The notes under the pieces: model-generated | The model's database searches: none | The model's input: only the letters and a program-made list of their open reading frames with translations | What the model was told of the DNA's origin: nothing | Made by a program: the position numbers and the translations under genes | In this document: positions 8,571-18,309 of the stretch, piece by piece | Layout of the letters: each line of letters begins with the position of its first letter | Position numbering within the stretch: position 1 is the stretch's first letter | DNA from: Alphaproteobacteria bacterium | GTDB taxonomy: Bacteria > Pseudomonadota > Alphaproteobacteria > Micropepsales > Micropepsaceae | Assembly (NCBI GenBank): GCA_019247845.1 | Contig: JAFBAL010000044.1 | Coordinates: 51,169-115,168, forward strand | Length of the DNA stretch: 64,000 bases | Direction: 5' to 3'

Positions 8571-11511
8571 CGTCCACGGCCTCCGAGCAGCGGTTGCACA
8601 GGTCGGGATTGGAGTTCTTGCCGACCTCTTCCAGGATCATCCAGCAGCGCGCGCATTTGTCGCCGCGGGCATGCTCGAAGCGGACCGCCACGCCGGACAC
8701 GTCGGACAGGCGGAAGGCGTCGTCCGGGGCCGCGACCTGCGCGATATGCGCGCCCGAGGTGATGGCGATCTCGGCCAGGTTCACGCCCTCGAGGACCGCG
8801 CGGTCGGCCGCGTCGTCGAGATAGAGCAGCGGCGCCGCCTCGAGACTCGCGCCGATCACCTTGTCGCGGCGCGCGACTTCAAGCGCCCCGGTGACGACGC
8901 GGCGGATGGTGCGGATGCGGCTCCACTTCTCCACCAGCGCCTCGTCGCGCCAAGCGGACGGCGTCTCGGGGAAGGTATGCAGATGCACGCTGTCGTCCGG
9001 GAAGCGCAAGGTCCAGGCCTCTTCCATCGTGAAGCACAGGATCGGCGCGAGCCAGGTCACGACGCGGCGGAATATCTCGTCGATCGCGGTGCGCGCCCCG
9101 CGGCGGCGCTGCGACGAGACCGCGTCGCAATAGAGCGCATCCTTGCGGATGTCGAAATAGAACGCCGAGCACTCGTTGGTGCAGAACGAGAACACCGTGT
9201 TGTAGACGCGGTTGAAGTCGTAAACGGTGTAGCTCTCGCGCACGACGGCGTCGATCTCGACCAGCCTGGCTAGGATGTAGCGCTCGAGCTCGGGCAGCTC
9301 GGCCGTGCGCTCGCTCTCGTCGAAGCCCGCGAGATTGGCCAGCATGAAGCGGATGGTGTTGCGCAGGCGGCGATAGGCGTCGGCGTTCGCCTGGATGATG
9401 TCGTTGCCCATGCGCAGGTCTTGGGTGAAGTCCGACGACGCCACCCAGAGGCGGAAGATGTCGGCGCCGTTCGCGTTCGCGACGTCCTGCGGCAGGACGG
9501 CCTTGTCGATCGACGATTTGGCCATCTTGTTGCCCTCGCGGTCGAGCACGAAACCCGCGGTCAGCACCTCGTCATACGGCGCCCGGCCGCGCGTGGCGCA
9601 GCTCTCCAAGAGCGAAGACTGGAACCAGCCGCGATGCTGATCCGAGCCTTCGAGATAAAGGTCCGCGTGACTCTTCTGCGGCCATTCCGGCTCCAGCGGC
9701 TGCTCGACCGTGAAAACATGCGTCGAGCCGCTGTCGAACCAGACGTCGAGGATGTCCTTGACCTGCTCGTAGTCGTCCGGGTTGCGGCCGTTCCCTAAGA
9801 ACCGCGAGGCGGGCGAGTTGAACCAGGCGTCGGCCCCCTCTTCCCGGAACGCGGCCACGATGCGCGCATTGACCTCTGCATCGTTCAGGATCTCGTTCGT
9901 CTTCCTGTCAACGAAGATCGCGAGCGGCACGCCCCAGGCGCGCTGACGCGACAAGACCCAGTCGGGACGGTCCTTGACCATGCCCGCGATGCGATTCTCG
10001 CCCGAGGGCGGATACCACTTGGTGTCGCCGATGGCTTTCATGGCGCGCGTGCGCAAGGTGCCGCCGCCCGGGATCTCCTTGTCCATCGCCGCGAACCATT
10101 GCGGCGTGGCGCGGAAGATCACCGGCGCCTTGGAGCGCCAGGAATGCGGATATTGGTGGCGCAGCGTACCCTTTGCGAGCAGCGCGCCTGCCTCGATCAG
10201 CTCCTTGATCACCGCGCCGTTGGCGTCGCCGTCCTTCTTGCCGTCGCGCGACAGGATGAACTTGCCCGTGAAGCCGGGCGCGTGTTGCGTGAACGCGCCG
10301 TCCGCGGCGACGACGTTGAACGCGTCGGGATTGGTGACCATGTAGTCGGGGAAGGCCTTGAGCACGAGCTCGAAGTCCTCCTCGCCATGGCCGGGCGCGG
10401 TGTGCACGAAGCCCGTGCCGGTGTCGGCGGTGACGTGATCGCCCGAGAGTAGAGGCACGTCGAATTCGTAGCCACGCCCACGGAACGGATGCGCCGCGAC
10501 CAGGCCGTCGGGGTTCAGAGCGGCTATGCGCTTCAGCACGACCTGGGCATGCTTGGCGGTCTGCTCGGCGAGCTCGTCGGCCAGCGCGATCTTCTCGCCC
10601 GGCTTCACGAACGAACCCTCGTCCGCGCTCACGACCTCATAGACGCCGTATTCCATCGTCGGCGAGAAGGCGATCGCGCGGTTGCCCGGGATCGTCCACG
10701 GCGTGGTCGTCCAGATCACGATGGAAACGCCAGCCAGATGCGGTTGCGGCGAATTCTCCGGCGACGTCGCGAAATGCTCGTTTGCCCGGTTCCACCGAAC
10801 ATGCAAGATCGGGAACTTCACATAGATCGTCGGACTGGTCTTCTCGTGATACTCGACCTCGGCTTCGGCGAGCGCGGTCTTCTCGACCGGCGACCACATC
10901 ACCGGGCGGAAGCCGCGATAGAGAAGGCCATTGCCGACGAACTTGTGCAGCTCGCCCGCGATCACCGCTTCGGCGCGGTAGTCCATCGTGGTGTAGGGCT
11001 TGTCCCACTGGCCCATGCAGCCCAGGCGCTTGAACTGGTTCCGCTGCACGTCGATCCAGTGCTCGGCGAATTCGCGGCAGTCGCGGCGCAGCTGCGCGAT
11101 CGGCACGTCGTCCTTCGACTTGCCCTCCTTGCGGTACTTCTCCTCGATCTTCCATTCGATCGGCAGGCCGTGGCAGTCCCAGCCCGGGATATAGGGCGCA
11201 TCGAAGCCCAAGAACCCGCGGCTGCGCACCACGATGTCCTTCAGCACCTTGTTGAGGCCGGTGCCGGAATGGATCTCGCCGTTCGCATAGGGCGGGCCGT
11301 CGTGGAGGACGAACAGCGGCCGCTTCTCGGACTTGGCCTGGGCGCGGATACGGCCATAGAGGTCCATCGCCTCCCAGCGCGCGAGCCACTTGGGCTCGGC
11401 CGCTGGCAGGCCCGCCTTCATCGGGAACTCGGTCGTGGGCAGGAACAAGGTGGCGCGGTAGTCGCTGGCACCGGAAGAGGGGGCGCCGGAATCGGTTTTG
11501 GGATCGCTCAT
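8563..11511 (-). CDS. ileS: Isoleucyl-tRNA synthetase
   Basis: A class I aminoacyl-tRNA synthetase of 982 aa that charges tRNA-Ile. The HIGH-type motif is H81-S-G-T within PYANGEIHSGTG, and the KMSKS loop reads GNKMAKSSIDK. The editing domain lies between them, and the adenylate region GSDQHRGWFQSS precedes the KMSKS loop. The C-terminus ends in a zinc-binding segment with CARC and CNRC pairs, as in bacterial IleRS. Its stop is immediately upstream of lspA. Standard Alphaproteobacterial order is ribF-ileS-lspA, as here. Confidence 0.97.
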   Translation of the reverse strand: MSDPKTDSGAPSSGASDYRATLFLPTTEFPMKAGLPAAEPKWLARWEAMDLYGRIRAQAKSEKRPLFVLHDGPPYANGEIHSGTGLNKVLKDIVVRSRGFLGFDAPYIPGWDCHGLPIEWKIEEKYRKEGKSKDDVPIAQLRRDCREFAEHWIDVQRNQFKRLGCMGQWDKPYTTMDYRAEAVIAGELHKFVGNGLLYRGFRPVMWSPVEKTALAEAEVEYHEKTSPTIYVKFPILHVRWNRANEHFATSPENSPQPHLAGVSIVIWTTTPWTIPGNRAIAFSPTMEYGVYEVVSADEGSFVKPGEKIALADELAEQTAKHAQVVLKRIAALNPDGLVAAHPFRGRGYEFDVPLLSGDHVTADTGTGFVHTAPGHGEEDFELVLKAFPDYMVTNPDAFNVVAADGAFTQHAPGFTGKFILSRDGKKDGDANGAVIKELIEAGALLAKGTLRHQYPHSWRSKAPVIFRATPQWFAAMDKEIPGGGTLRTRAMKAIGDTKWYPPSGENRIAGMVKDRPDWVLSRQRAWGVPLAIFVDRKTNEILNDAEVNARIVAAFREEGADAWFNSPASRFLGNGRNPDDYEQVKDILDVWFDSGSTHVFTVEQPLEPEWPQKSHADLYLEGSDQHRGWFQSSLLESCATRGRAPYDEVLTAGFVLDREGNKMAKSSIDKAVLPQDVANANGADIFRLWVASSDFTQDLRMGNDIIQANADAYRRLRNTIRFMLANLAGFDESERTAELPELERYILARLVEIDAVVRESYTVYDFNRVYNTVFSFCTNECSAFYFDIRKDALYCDAVSSQRRRGARTAIDEIFRRVVTWLAPILCFTMEEAWTLRFPDDSVHLHTFPETPSAWRDEALVEKWSRIRTIRRVVTGALEVARRDKVIGASLEAAPLLYLDDAADRAVLEGVNLAEIAITSGAHIAQVAAPDDAFRLSDVSGVAVRFEHARGDKCARCWMILEEVGKNSNPDLCNRCSEAVDAA

Positions 11512-11663
11512 TTGTTTGTTTCGGGTCTTCGTTCAGGAGCCGGCACCCGGTCTCCGCTCAGCCGAAAGGGTCAGCCCTCCCGGCGCGGAGCCGGGCGGCA
11601 AATTCGCGAAATCCTCAAGACTTCCGGCATCGGCCTGCCTGCCAAATCGGTCAATGCGGGGTT

Positions 11664-12617
11664 CTAGCAGCGCACCCCCGCCCGGTCCAGCGTGGCCCGG
11701 GCTTCGGCAGAATCCTTGGCGATCTGCGCCTTGAGGGCGTCGAGGTCGGCCAGATTCATCTCGGGCCTGAGATAGGCCACCAGCTCGACCGAGAGGTGCT
11801 TGCCGTAGAGGTCGCCGTCGAAATCGAACAGGAAGCTTTCGAGCAGCGGCACGTCCGTCTCGAACATGGGACGGACGCCGAAATTCGCGACGCCCAGGTG
11901 GCGCGACATGACCCGCTCGTCCTCGACGACCGAGGCGCGCACGGCATAGACGCCGAACGCCGGCTTGAGGCAGTCGTCGAGGCGCATGTTCGCCGTCGGC
12001 ACGCCGATGGTGCGGCCGCGCTTGTCGCCGTGCTCGACGCGGGCCTCGACGGCCCAGGTGTGGCCGAGCAGCCGCGCCGCCTCGTCAGGCCGGCCGGCCT
12101 TGAGCGCCTGGCGGATGGCCGTCGACGAGATCTTCTCATGGCCGTCGCCGATCGGCTTGAAGACGTCGACGCCGAAGCCCTCCATCTCGCCCATATAGGA
12201 GAGCACGGTCGCGTTGCCGGCGCGGCCCTTGCCGAACTGGAAATCCTCGCCCACCACGACGCAGCCGACCTGGAGCCCGCCGACAAGCACGTCGGTCACG
12301 AAATCCTGCGCGCTCTTTGCGGCCATCTGGGCATCGAAGGGCAGCGCGAACATCGCATCCGTGCCGAGCTCGGCGAGCAGCCGCGCTTTCGTGCGGAACG
12401 GCGTGAGCCGGAACGACTCCGCGCCGGGACGGAAGAACTCCTGCGGATGCGGCTCGAAGGCCAGGATGCCCAGCGGCGCGCCGCGCTCGCGCGCCTTGGC
12501 CTCGGCCTCGGCGATCAGCGCCTGGTGCCCGCGATGCACGCCGTCGAAATTTCCGACCGCCACCACCGCGCCTTGAAGGGCGGGCGGGATGTGCTCGTAG
12601 TGGCGGATGATGCGCAT
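11664..12617 (-). CDS. ribF: Bifunctional riboflavin kinase / FAD synthetase
   Basis: Makes FMN from riboflavin and FAD from FMN in the cytosol. It is 317 aa, the usual length. The N-terminal FAD synthetase (nucleotidyltransferase) domain shows VVAVGNFDGVHRGHQALI near residue 20 and STAIRQALKAG near 170. The C-terminal riboflavin kinase domain shows GDKRGRTIGVPTANM and the FxFDGDLYGK segment. It lies upstream of ileS on the same strand with a ~150 nt gap. Confidence 0.95.
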   Translation of the reverse strand: MRIIRHYEHIPPALQGAVVAVGNFDGVHRGHQALIAEAEAKARERGAPLGILAFEPHPQEFFRPGAESFRLTPFRTKARLLAELGTDAMFALPFDAQMAAKSAQDFVTDVLVGGLQVGCVVVGEDFQFGKGRAGNATVLSYMGEMEGFGVDVFKPIGDGHEKISSTAIRQALKAGRPDEAARLLGHTWAVEARVEHGDKRGRTIGVPTANMRLDDCLKPAFGVYAVRASVVEDERVMSRHLGVANFGVRPMFETDVPLLESFLFDFDGDLYGKHLSVELVAYLRPEMNLADLDALKAQIAKDSAEARATLDRAGVRC

Positions 12618-12632
12618 CGGGCCACGCGAGGA

Positions 12633-13055
12633 TCAGGTGTTCGGCCGCGACGGCGCCATGACCATCGCCTCGCCTTCCACGACCGTGACGTCGCCCACCT
12701 TGCAGACGCAATCGAAGATCACGCGCCGCTTCTCGGCATTGACCTCGCGCACGGTGCAGGTGGTGACCACCGTGTCGCCGATGCGCACCGGCGCCTTGAA
12801 GCGCGTGGTCAGGCTCATGAAGATCGTGCCGGGCCCGGGAATCTGCATGCCGAGCACGGTCGAGATATAGCTCGCCGACAGCATGCCGTGGGCGATGCGG
12901 CCCTTGAACATGGTGGTCTTGGCGAACGCCTCGTCGAAATGCACCGGATTGACGTCGCCGCTCACCTCGCCGAACAGCTGGATGTCGCGCTCGCTGATCG
13001 TCTTGGTGAAGCTCTCCGACAGGCCGGGCTTCAGGTCGTCGATGTAATAGGTCAT
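12633..13055 (-). CDS. MaoC-like (R)-specific enoyl-CoA hydratase
   Basis: A 140 aa hot-dog-fold hydratase. The hydratase 2 motif is visible as FGEVSGDVNPVHFDEAFA followed by GRIAHGMLSASY, supplying the catalytic Asp and His. Such single-domain proteins (PhaJ type) hydrate trans-2-enoyl-CoA to (R)-3-hydroxyacyl-CoA and can feed polyhydroxyalkanoate synthesis. The ATG at 13055 is chosen because GGAC lies 6 nt upstream. The substrate is inferred from the family. Confidence 0.85.
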   Translation of the reverse strand: MTYYIDDLKPGLSESFTKTISERDIQLFGEVSGDVNPVHFDEAFAKTTMFKGRIAHGMLSASYISTVLGMQIPGPGTIFMSLTTRFKAPVRIGDTVVTTCTVREVNAEKRRVIFDCVCKVGDVTVVEGEAMVMAPSRPNT

Positions 13056-13065
13056 GACTCGTCCT

Positions 13066-13890
13066 CTACCATGAAAGTGTCTGCATTGCGGCACGCGCGG
13101 CGACGCCCGCCTTGGCGAAAAGCTCGGCCAGGTGTTCGGCCGTCATCTCGCGCACGTCCTCGCCATGGATGCCGTCGGCGATGAACAGCGCGTCGATGCC
13201 GGCCGCATTGGCGCCCTTGATGTCGGTATGCATCCCGTCGCCGATGGCGAGCAGGCGCCCGGTCGCTGTCCGGCGCACCAAATCGTAGATCTCAGGCTTG
13301 GGCTTTCCGTAATAGACGACCTCGCCGCCGGTCTTCTCATAGGCATCGGCCAACGCGCCCGCGCACCAGATGAGCTTGCCGCCGCGCTGCACCACCCAAT
13401 CGGGATTGGCGCAGAGCATCAACAGCCCGCGCGATTTCATCTCCGCCAGCGCGGCCTTGTAGTCGTCCGGCGTCTCGACGTCGTCGTTGAAGAGACCGCT
13501 GTTGAGGACGACCTCGGCATCCGCGATTTCGGTCTCCCGGATGCCGAGACCTTCGAAGATGCCGCGGTCGCGCTCCGGCCCCAGGTGATACATCGTCAGC
13601 GGCTTGCGGCGCTCGAGATCGAGGCGCGTGGCGATTCCCGAGGTCACGATCTCGTCGTAAGCGTCTTCGGGGATGCCGTAGCGCTCGAACTGCACCAAGA
13701 GATCGTGCTTGGGCCGCGGCGCGTTCGACAGCAGCACGACCTTGCCGCGCTCGCGGAAGGCCCGCAACGCCTCGACGGCGGCACGGTTCGCGACATGGCC
13801 GTTATGCAGCACGCCCCAAACGTCGCAGACGAGCGAATCGTAGTTGGGCGCGATCTCGCGAAGGCCGGACAGGATCTGGGGGGACGGCAT
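13066..13890 (-). CDS. HAD-superfamily class IIA hydrolase
   Basis: A 274 aa phosphatase of the HAD-IIA subfamily found beside ribF-ileS in many Alphaproteobacteria. Motif I is D-V-W-G-V-L-H-N-G near residue 23, motif II is LLSNAPRP, the K of motif III is in YYGKPKPEIYD, and motif IV is AIGDGMHTDIKGA. The substrate is not determined by sequence. It lies 10 nt upstream of the MaoC gene and is probably cotranscribed with it. Confidence 0.85.
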   Translation of the reverse strand: MPSPQILSGLREIAPNYDSLVCDVWGVLHNGHVANRAAVEALRAFRERGKVVLLSNAPRPKHDLLVQFERYGIPEDAYDEIVTSGIATRLDLERRKPLTMYHLGPERDRGIFEGLGIRETEIADAEVVLNSGLFNDDVETPDDYKAALAEMKSRGLLMLCANPDWVVQRGGKLIWCAGALADAYEKTGGEVVYYGKPKPEIYDLVRRTATGRLLAIGDGMHTDIKGANAAGIDALFIADGIHGEDVREMTAEHLAELFAKAGVAARAAMQTLSW

Positions 13891-13920
13891 GGGCCGTTGA
13901 TACAGACAGCCGGGCCGAAA

Positions 13921-15165
13921 TCAAGCGCTCTTGCGGAACGGGATGACAGGCGCCCCAGCCTCGATCTTCGGTTCCGCCTTCGCCTGAGCCTCCGGCGGCG
14001 CGTCGCGCACCGCGCGCGGCTCGCCGAAGAGATAGCCCTGCGCATAGTCGACGGCATAGTCGAGCAGCTGCACCACGGTCTTCTCGTCCTCGACGCGCTC
14101 GACGACGAGGTTGAGGCCGTGACGCTCGAGCAGCTTCTTGAAGTCTTCCGGCCCGACCGCGGCGCGCGCCTGTCCCATGCCGCCGAGCAAGGTCTCGGCG
14201 CGCACTTTGAGGTGCCGGAAGCCGATCCTTTTCAGGCGCGCGAAATCGAGCGCCAGGCTGGTGACGTGATCCATCGACAGCGCGAAGCCGAGGCTCGAGA
14301 GGAACGCGAGGTTCTCCTCGCCCTTCGCGCCGGCCTTGGCGAGGGCGTCCTGGCCGAACTCGAAGATGATCTGGCCCGCGAGGTCGCGATTGGCCTGCAT
14401 GTATTCCAGGAACTGCGGGAAGAACTCCGCGTCGGTCAGCGTATCGCCCGAGATGTTGCAGAACACCCCGACCTCGCGATGCTTTTGCGTCAGGCGGCGC
14501 ACGATCTGCACGCAGCGGAACAGCAGCAGGTTGTCGACGACCGACATCAGCCCCGCGGGGGCTGCGACCTTGATGTATTGCGCCGGCATGATGACCTGGC
14601 CGTTCTCGGCGCGCAGCCGCGACAGCGCCTCGTAATAGCGCAGCTTCCTCTGCGGCAGGCTGACGATGGGCTGCAGATAGAGGTCGACGCGGTTCTCCTC
14701 CAGGCTGGCGCGGATGGTCTCGAGCAGGTCGGATTCCAGATAGGCGGCCGCGGTGCCTTGGGCGGGAATGGCCGCGGCCTCGGGCGCAGGCTCGGCCTTC
14801 GACTTGGTCGCGATGCGCTGCGCGAAATCGCGCATCAGGCTTTCGAGCACCTGGAGCTCGGCGACGATCTTCTTGCCTTGCGCATTGGCGCGCGCCTCGA
14901 CGGCTTTGCTCACCTCGTCGATGCGGGCTTCGGTCTGGTGGAGCGCGAGCTCGATGGCGGCGTTGGCACGCTTGAGGCCCAAAATCTCGCGAGCGCTCGC
15001 CTTGCGCTGGCGGCGCGCGTCGAAGCCCGACTGCACCTGCAGCGCGAAGAGGAAGAGCCCGGCGCCGGCCGCGATGCCCAGCCCCAGACCGGCGAACAGG
15101 CCGATCGCTCCGCCGATGGCGGCTGAACCGAAGAGATAGATGACGAGGGTCAGGAATCTGGCCAT
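13921..15165 (-). CDS. TipF-like membrane EAL-domain protein, degenerate active site
   Basis: A 414 aa protein with one or two N-terminal membrane helices (about residues 3-45), a likely coiled coil (about 60-120) and a C-terminal EAL domain (about 165-400). This layout matches TipF, a c-di-GMP-responsive flagellar positioning factor of Alphaproteobacteria. YEALSRL keeps the EAL Glu, and NISGD and IIFEFGQ are present. The metal-binding DDFG is replaced by SMDHV, so phosphodiesterase activity is unlikely and c-di-GMP binding is more plausible. The start is set at MARFLTLV, where the membrane helix begins. Confidence 0.7.
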   Translation of the reverse strand: MARFLTLVIYLFGSAAIGGAIGLFAGLGLGIAAGAGLFLFALQVQSGFDARRQRKASAREILGLKRANAAIELALHQTEARIDEVSKAVEARANAQGKKIVAELQVLESLMRDFAQRIATKSKAEPAPEAAAIPAQGTAAAYLESDLLETIRASLEENRVDLYLQPIVSLPQRKLRYYEALSRLRAENGQVIMPAQYIKVAAPAGLMSVVDNLLLFRCVQIVRRLTQKHREVGVFCNISGDTLTDAEFFPQFLEYMQANRDLAGQIIFEFGQDALAKAGAKGEENLAFLSSLGFALSMDHVTSLALDFARLKRIGFRHLKVRAETLLGGMGQARAAVGPEDFKKLLERHGLNLVVERVEDEKTVVQLLDYAVDYAQGYLFGEPRAVRDAPPEAQAKAEPKIEAGAPVIPFRKSA

Positions 15166-15246
15166 GGGCGCCGCTCGCAAAAACGGGCAATAATTGCCTA
15201 TGGTTCTTTCCAATCCCTTAACCAAACAAAGCCCGGGAGGCCGCCC

Positions 15247-15729
15247 ATGACCACGCTTCACGATTTCAGCTTCCGCTCCATCGACGGCGGGCAGCTCCCC
15301 CTGACCCAGTTCAAGGGCAAGGCGGTGCTGGTGGTGAACGTGGCCAGCCAGTGCGGGCTGACCCCGCAATATTCAGGGCTCGAGGCGCTGTGGCAGGCCA
15401 AGCGCGACAAGGGCCTGGTCGTGCTCGGCGTGCCCGCCAACGACTTCGGCGCCCAGGAGCCTGGCAGCGAAAGCCAGATCAAGAGCTTCTGCGAGACGAA
15501 CTTCGGCGTCGACTTCCCGATGGCCGCCAAGGAGCACGTCGTGGGGCCGGACGCACACCCGCTCTACAAGTGGGTCGCGAGCGAGCTGGGCCCCGACGCG
15601 GCGCCGCGGTGGAACTTCCACAAATACCTGTTCAACAAGGACGGCACCATCGCCGGCACCTTCGGCTCGGCCACCGTGCCCGGCGACGCGGCGATGGTGG
15701 CGGCGATCGACGAGGCGCTCACGAAGTAG
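15247..15729 (+). CDS. Glutathione peroxidase (cysteine type)
   Basis: A 160 aa thioredoxin-fold peroxidase that reduces hydrogen peroxide and organic hydroperoxides. The active-site segment VNVASQCGLTPQYSGLEAL has Cys in place of selenocysteine, and the family WNFHKYL motif (supplying the catalytic Trp) is at about residue 120. A Shine-Dalgarno-like GGGAGG precedes the ATG. It converges with and overlaps the end of glutathione reductase by 11 nt, so a reductase and a peroxidase are paired tail to tail. Confidence 0.93.
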   Translation: MTTLHDFSFRSIDGGQLPLTQFKGKAVLVVNVASQCGLTPQYSGLEALWQAKRDKGLVVLGVPANDFGAQEPGSESQIKSFCETNFGVDFPMAAKEHVVGPDAHPLYKWVASELGPDAAPRWNFHKYLFNKDGTIAGTFGSATVPGDAAMVAAIDEALTK

Positions 15730-17110
15730 CTTCCTTGCTGTAGCTCTTCACCCGCATCGTCACCAGCTCCTCCGCGGCGGTTGGGTGCAGCGCCACGGTC
15801 GCGTCGAAATCGGCCTTTTTCGCGCCCATCTTCATCACCACGGCGGCCATCTGCACGATCTCGGCGGCGCCCCAGCCGAAAATGTGGCAGCCGAGCACCG
15901 TGCCGGTCTTGGCATCGACCACGAGCTTGAACAGCGAGCGCTCCTCGCTGCCCGTCATCGTGTGCTTCAACGGGCGGAACGTCGACTTGTAGACGTCGAC
16001 CGCGTGGCCGAGCATCAGCGCCTTCTGCTCCGACAGTCCCACGGTCGCGATCTCGGGCGTGGTGAAGACCGCGCTGGGCACGTGCTCGTGGTCGGGCGCG
16101 GTCGGTGTCCGATCGAACACCGTCTTGACGAAGCACATCGCCTCGTGGATCGCGACGGGGGTGAGCTGCAACCGGTCGGTCACGTCGCCGATCGCATAGA
16201 CGTTCGCGGCCGAGGTCTTCGAATATTCGTCGACCACCACCTCGCCGCGCTTGCCCAGCCGCACGCCCGCCTTCTCGACATGCAGCGAGGCGGTGTTGGG
16301 CTGGCGGCCGATGGCGAGCATGATCTGGTCGCATTCGACGACGCCGCCCTTGTTGGTCTCGGCATGCAGGCAGCTGCCGCGCCGCTCGACCTTGGTGAAC
16401 TCGCAGCCGAGCAGCACGTCGAGCTCGCGGCGCTTCATCGAATCCATCACCGCGTCGCGCAGGTCGTCGTCGAAGCCCCGCAACGGCTTCTCGCCGCGAT
16501 AGACGAGCGAGACCTTCGCGCCCAGCCCGTGGAAGATATGCGCGAATTCGAGCGCGATATAGCCGCCGCCCGCGATGAGGATGCGCTCAGGGAACCTTTC
16601 CAGATGGAACGCCTCGTTCGAGGTGATGCAGAGATCGCCGCCTGGCACGATATGGCTCGTGCCCATCTCGCGCGTCGGGCTGTTGCCGGTGGCGATGAGG
16701 ATGGTCCCGGCGGTGACGCGCCGCCCCTCGTTCAGCAGCAGCAGCGTATGCTCGTCCTCGAACACCGCGCGGTCGCCGAAGATCGTCACCCCCGCGGCCT
16801 CGACGTTGCGGCGATAGAGGCCTTCGAGGCGCGCGATCTCCTTGTCCTTGTTGGCGATCAGCGTCGGCCAGTCGAACCTGGTCTCGCCCACGCTCCAGCC
16901 GTAGCCGAGCGCCGAGTGGAAATCCTCGGAGAAGTTGCTGGCATAGACGAACAGCTTCTTGGGGATGCAGCCGCGGATGACGCAGGTCCCGCCCATGCGA
17001 TATTCCTCGGCCAGGGCCACGCGCGCGCCGGCCGCCGCGGCCATGCGGCTGGCGCGCACCCCGCCCGAACCGCCGCCGATGACGAAGAGATCGTAATCGT
17101 ATTGTGCCAT
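15719..17110 (-). CDS. gor: Glutathione-disulfide reductase
   Basis: A 463 aa FAD-dependent pyridine nucleotide-disulphide oxidoreductase that regenerates GSH from GSSG. FAD-binding GGGSGGVRASRMAA is at the N-terminus. The redox-active disulphide lies in GGTCVIRGCIPKKLF near residue 42, a form typical of glutathione reductases. NAD(P) binding is at GGGYIALEFAHI, and the C-terminal dimer interface carries the HPTAAEE catalytic His-Glu pair. It overlaps the glutathione peroxidase 3' end. Confidence 0.94.
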   Translation of the reverse strand: MAQYDYDLFVIGGGSGGVRASRMAAAAGARVALAEEYRMGGTCVIRGCIPKKLFVYASNFSEDFHSALGYGWSVGETRFDWPTLIANKDKEIARLEGLYRRNVEAAGVTIFGDRAVFEDEHTLLLLNEGRRVTAGTILIATGNSPTREMGTSHIVPGGDLCITSNEAFHLERFPERILIAGGGYIALEFAHIFHGLGAKVSLVYRGEKPLRGFDDDLRDAVMDSMKRRELDVLLGCEFTKVERRGSCLHAETNKGGVVECDQIMLAIGRQPNTASLHVEKAGVRLGKRGEVVVDEYSKTSAANVYAIGDVTDRLQLTPVAIHEAMCFVKTVFDRTPTAPDHEHVPSAVFTTPEIATVGLSEQKALMLGHAVDVYKSTFRPLKHTMTGSEERSLFKLVVDAKTGTVLGCHIFGWGAAEIVQMAAVVMKMGAKKADFDATVALHPTAAEELVTMRVKSYSKEATS

Positions 17111-17121
17111 ACTCGAATCCC

Positions 17122-18309
17122 ATGAAAGCCGGGCGGCACCTTATCCTCATTTTTCTCGCGACGCTGCTGTCGGGATGCGTCGGCGACAAGGCGGAATACG
17201 TCCATTCGGTGTGGACCGCGCCGAACGCGGCGGAGCTGACGCAGAAGGTCTATTACGTCACCGACCGCGAGGCCGATCCCGCCTGGCCCGGCGGCTTCGC
17301 CAAGCATTGGGCGGACAAGCTCTCCTGCGGCACGGCGCAGGCACTGATCCCGCCGCTGAACAAGACCGACGAGAAGACGGGCCGGCTGGGCACGCTCGCG
17401 CGCCAGGACTGCGGCACCCAGACACAAGCGATCGCGGCCTCCATCGCCGCCGAGGCGCGCGTCAAGGGCTGCAACGAGGTGCTGCTCTATGTCCACGGCT
17501 TCAACACGCTGATCGACGGCGCGATCCTGCGCGCCGGCCAGCTCGCGCTCGACACCAAGGCGAATTGCGCGGTCGCGGCGTTCAGCTGGGCGAGCGAGGG
17601 CGAGGTCGGCCGCTACGTCGCCGACATCGAGCACGGCAGCTATGCGGCGCCCGAGCTCGAGACTTTGCTGCGCGCGCTGGCGAAACAAGGATTGAGCGTC
17701 GACGTCGTCGGCCACAGCATCGGCGCCCGATTGACGCTGATGGCGCTGTCGTCCCTTGCGCAGCACGACGATCCGCCGGAGGCGTTCCTGGGCCAGTTGA
17801 TCCTGGCCGCAGCCGATGTCGGCGCCGACCCCGTCAACAACGACTTTGCGCATCTGGTGGCCGATGCGCGGCCCTTCGTGCATCGCATCACGGTCTATGC
17901 CTCGCGCGGCGACGCGGTGCTGGCGGTGTCGGGCGTTGCGCATGGCAACGTGCCGCGCGCCGGACGCCGCACCAAAGGCGACCGCGCGCTCGAGGATGGG
18001 AGGATCGACGTCGTCGACGCCAGCGACGCGCCGGCCGAGCTGCTCGGCCATTCCTATTTCGCGCTGTCCACCGAGATGATCGGCGACATCGCGCTGGTGC
18101 TGCGCGGCATGCCGGCGGCCGAGCGCACCGCGCCGGACGGCGACCGGCCGGCGACCTTGACGGTGACGCCGGAGGCGGACGCGCCGCCGCACTACGTGCT
18201 GGCGGTTACGCCCGCGCGCCGGCCGGATGCCTGGGTGAAGCTGATCCGCGATCTCGCGCCGCTGGTGCCGCGCATCGAGCTGGCGCCCCTTACGGGTTCG
18301 CCGGAATGA
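17122..18309 (+). CDS. DUF900 alpha/beta-hydrolase lipoprotein
   Basis: A 395 aa predicted lipoprotein: the signal peptide ends in LLSGC. The mature part has an alpha/beta-hydrolase core with the oxyanion strand VLLYVHGFNT near residue 124 and the nucleophile elbow VVGHSIGARLTLMAL (GHSIG) near 200, as in the DUF900 family. The ATG at 17122 is chosen because it begins the signal peptide directly. The substrate is unknown. Its 3' end overlaps rpiA, which converges on it, by 20 nt. Confidence 0.8.
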   Translation: MKAGRHLILIFLATLLSGCVGDKAEYVHSVWTAPNAAELTQKVYYVTDREADPAWPGGFAKHWADKLSCGTAQALIPPLNKTDEKTGRLGTLARQDCGTQTQAIAASIAAEARVKGCNEVLLYVHGFNTLIDGAILRAGQLALDTKANCAVAAFSWASEGEVGRYVADIEHGSYAAPELETLLRALAKQGLSVDVVGHSIGARLTLMALSSLAQHDDPPEAFLGQLILAAADVGADPVNNDFAHLVADARPFVHRITVYASRGDAVLAVSGVAHGNVPRAGRRTKGDRALEDGRIDVVDASDAPAELLGHSYFALSTEMIGDIALVLRGMPAAERTAPDGDRPATLTVTPEADAPPHYVLAVTPARRPDAWVKLIRDLAPLVPRIELAPLTGSPE

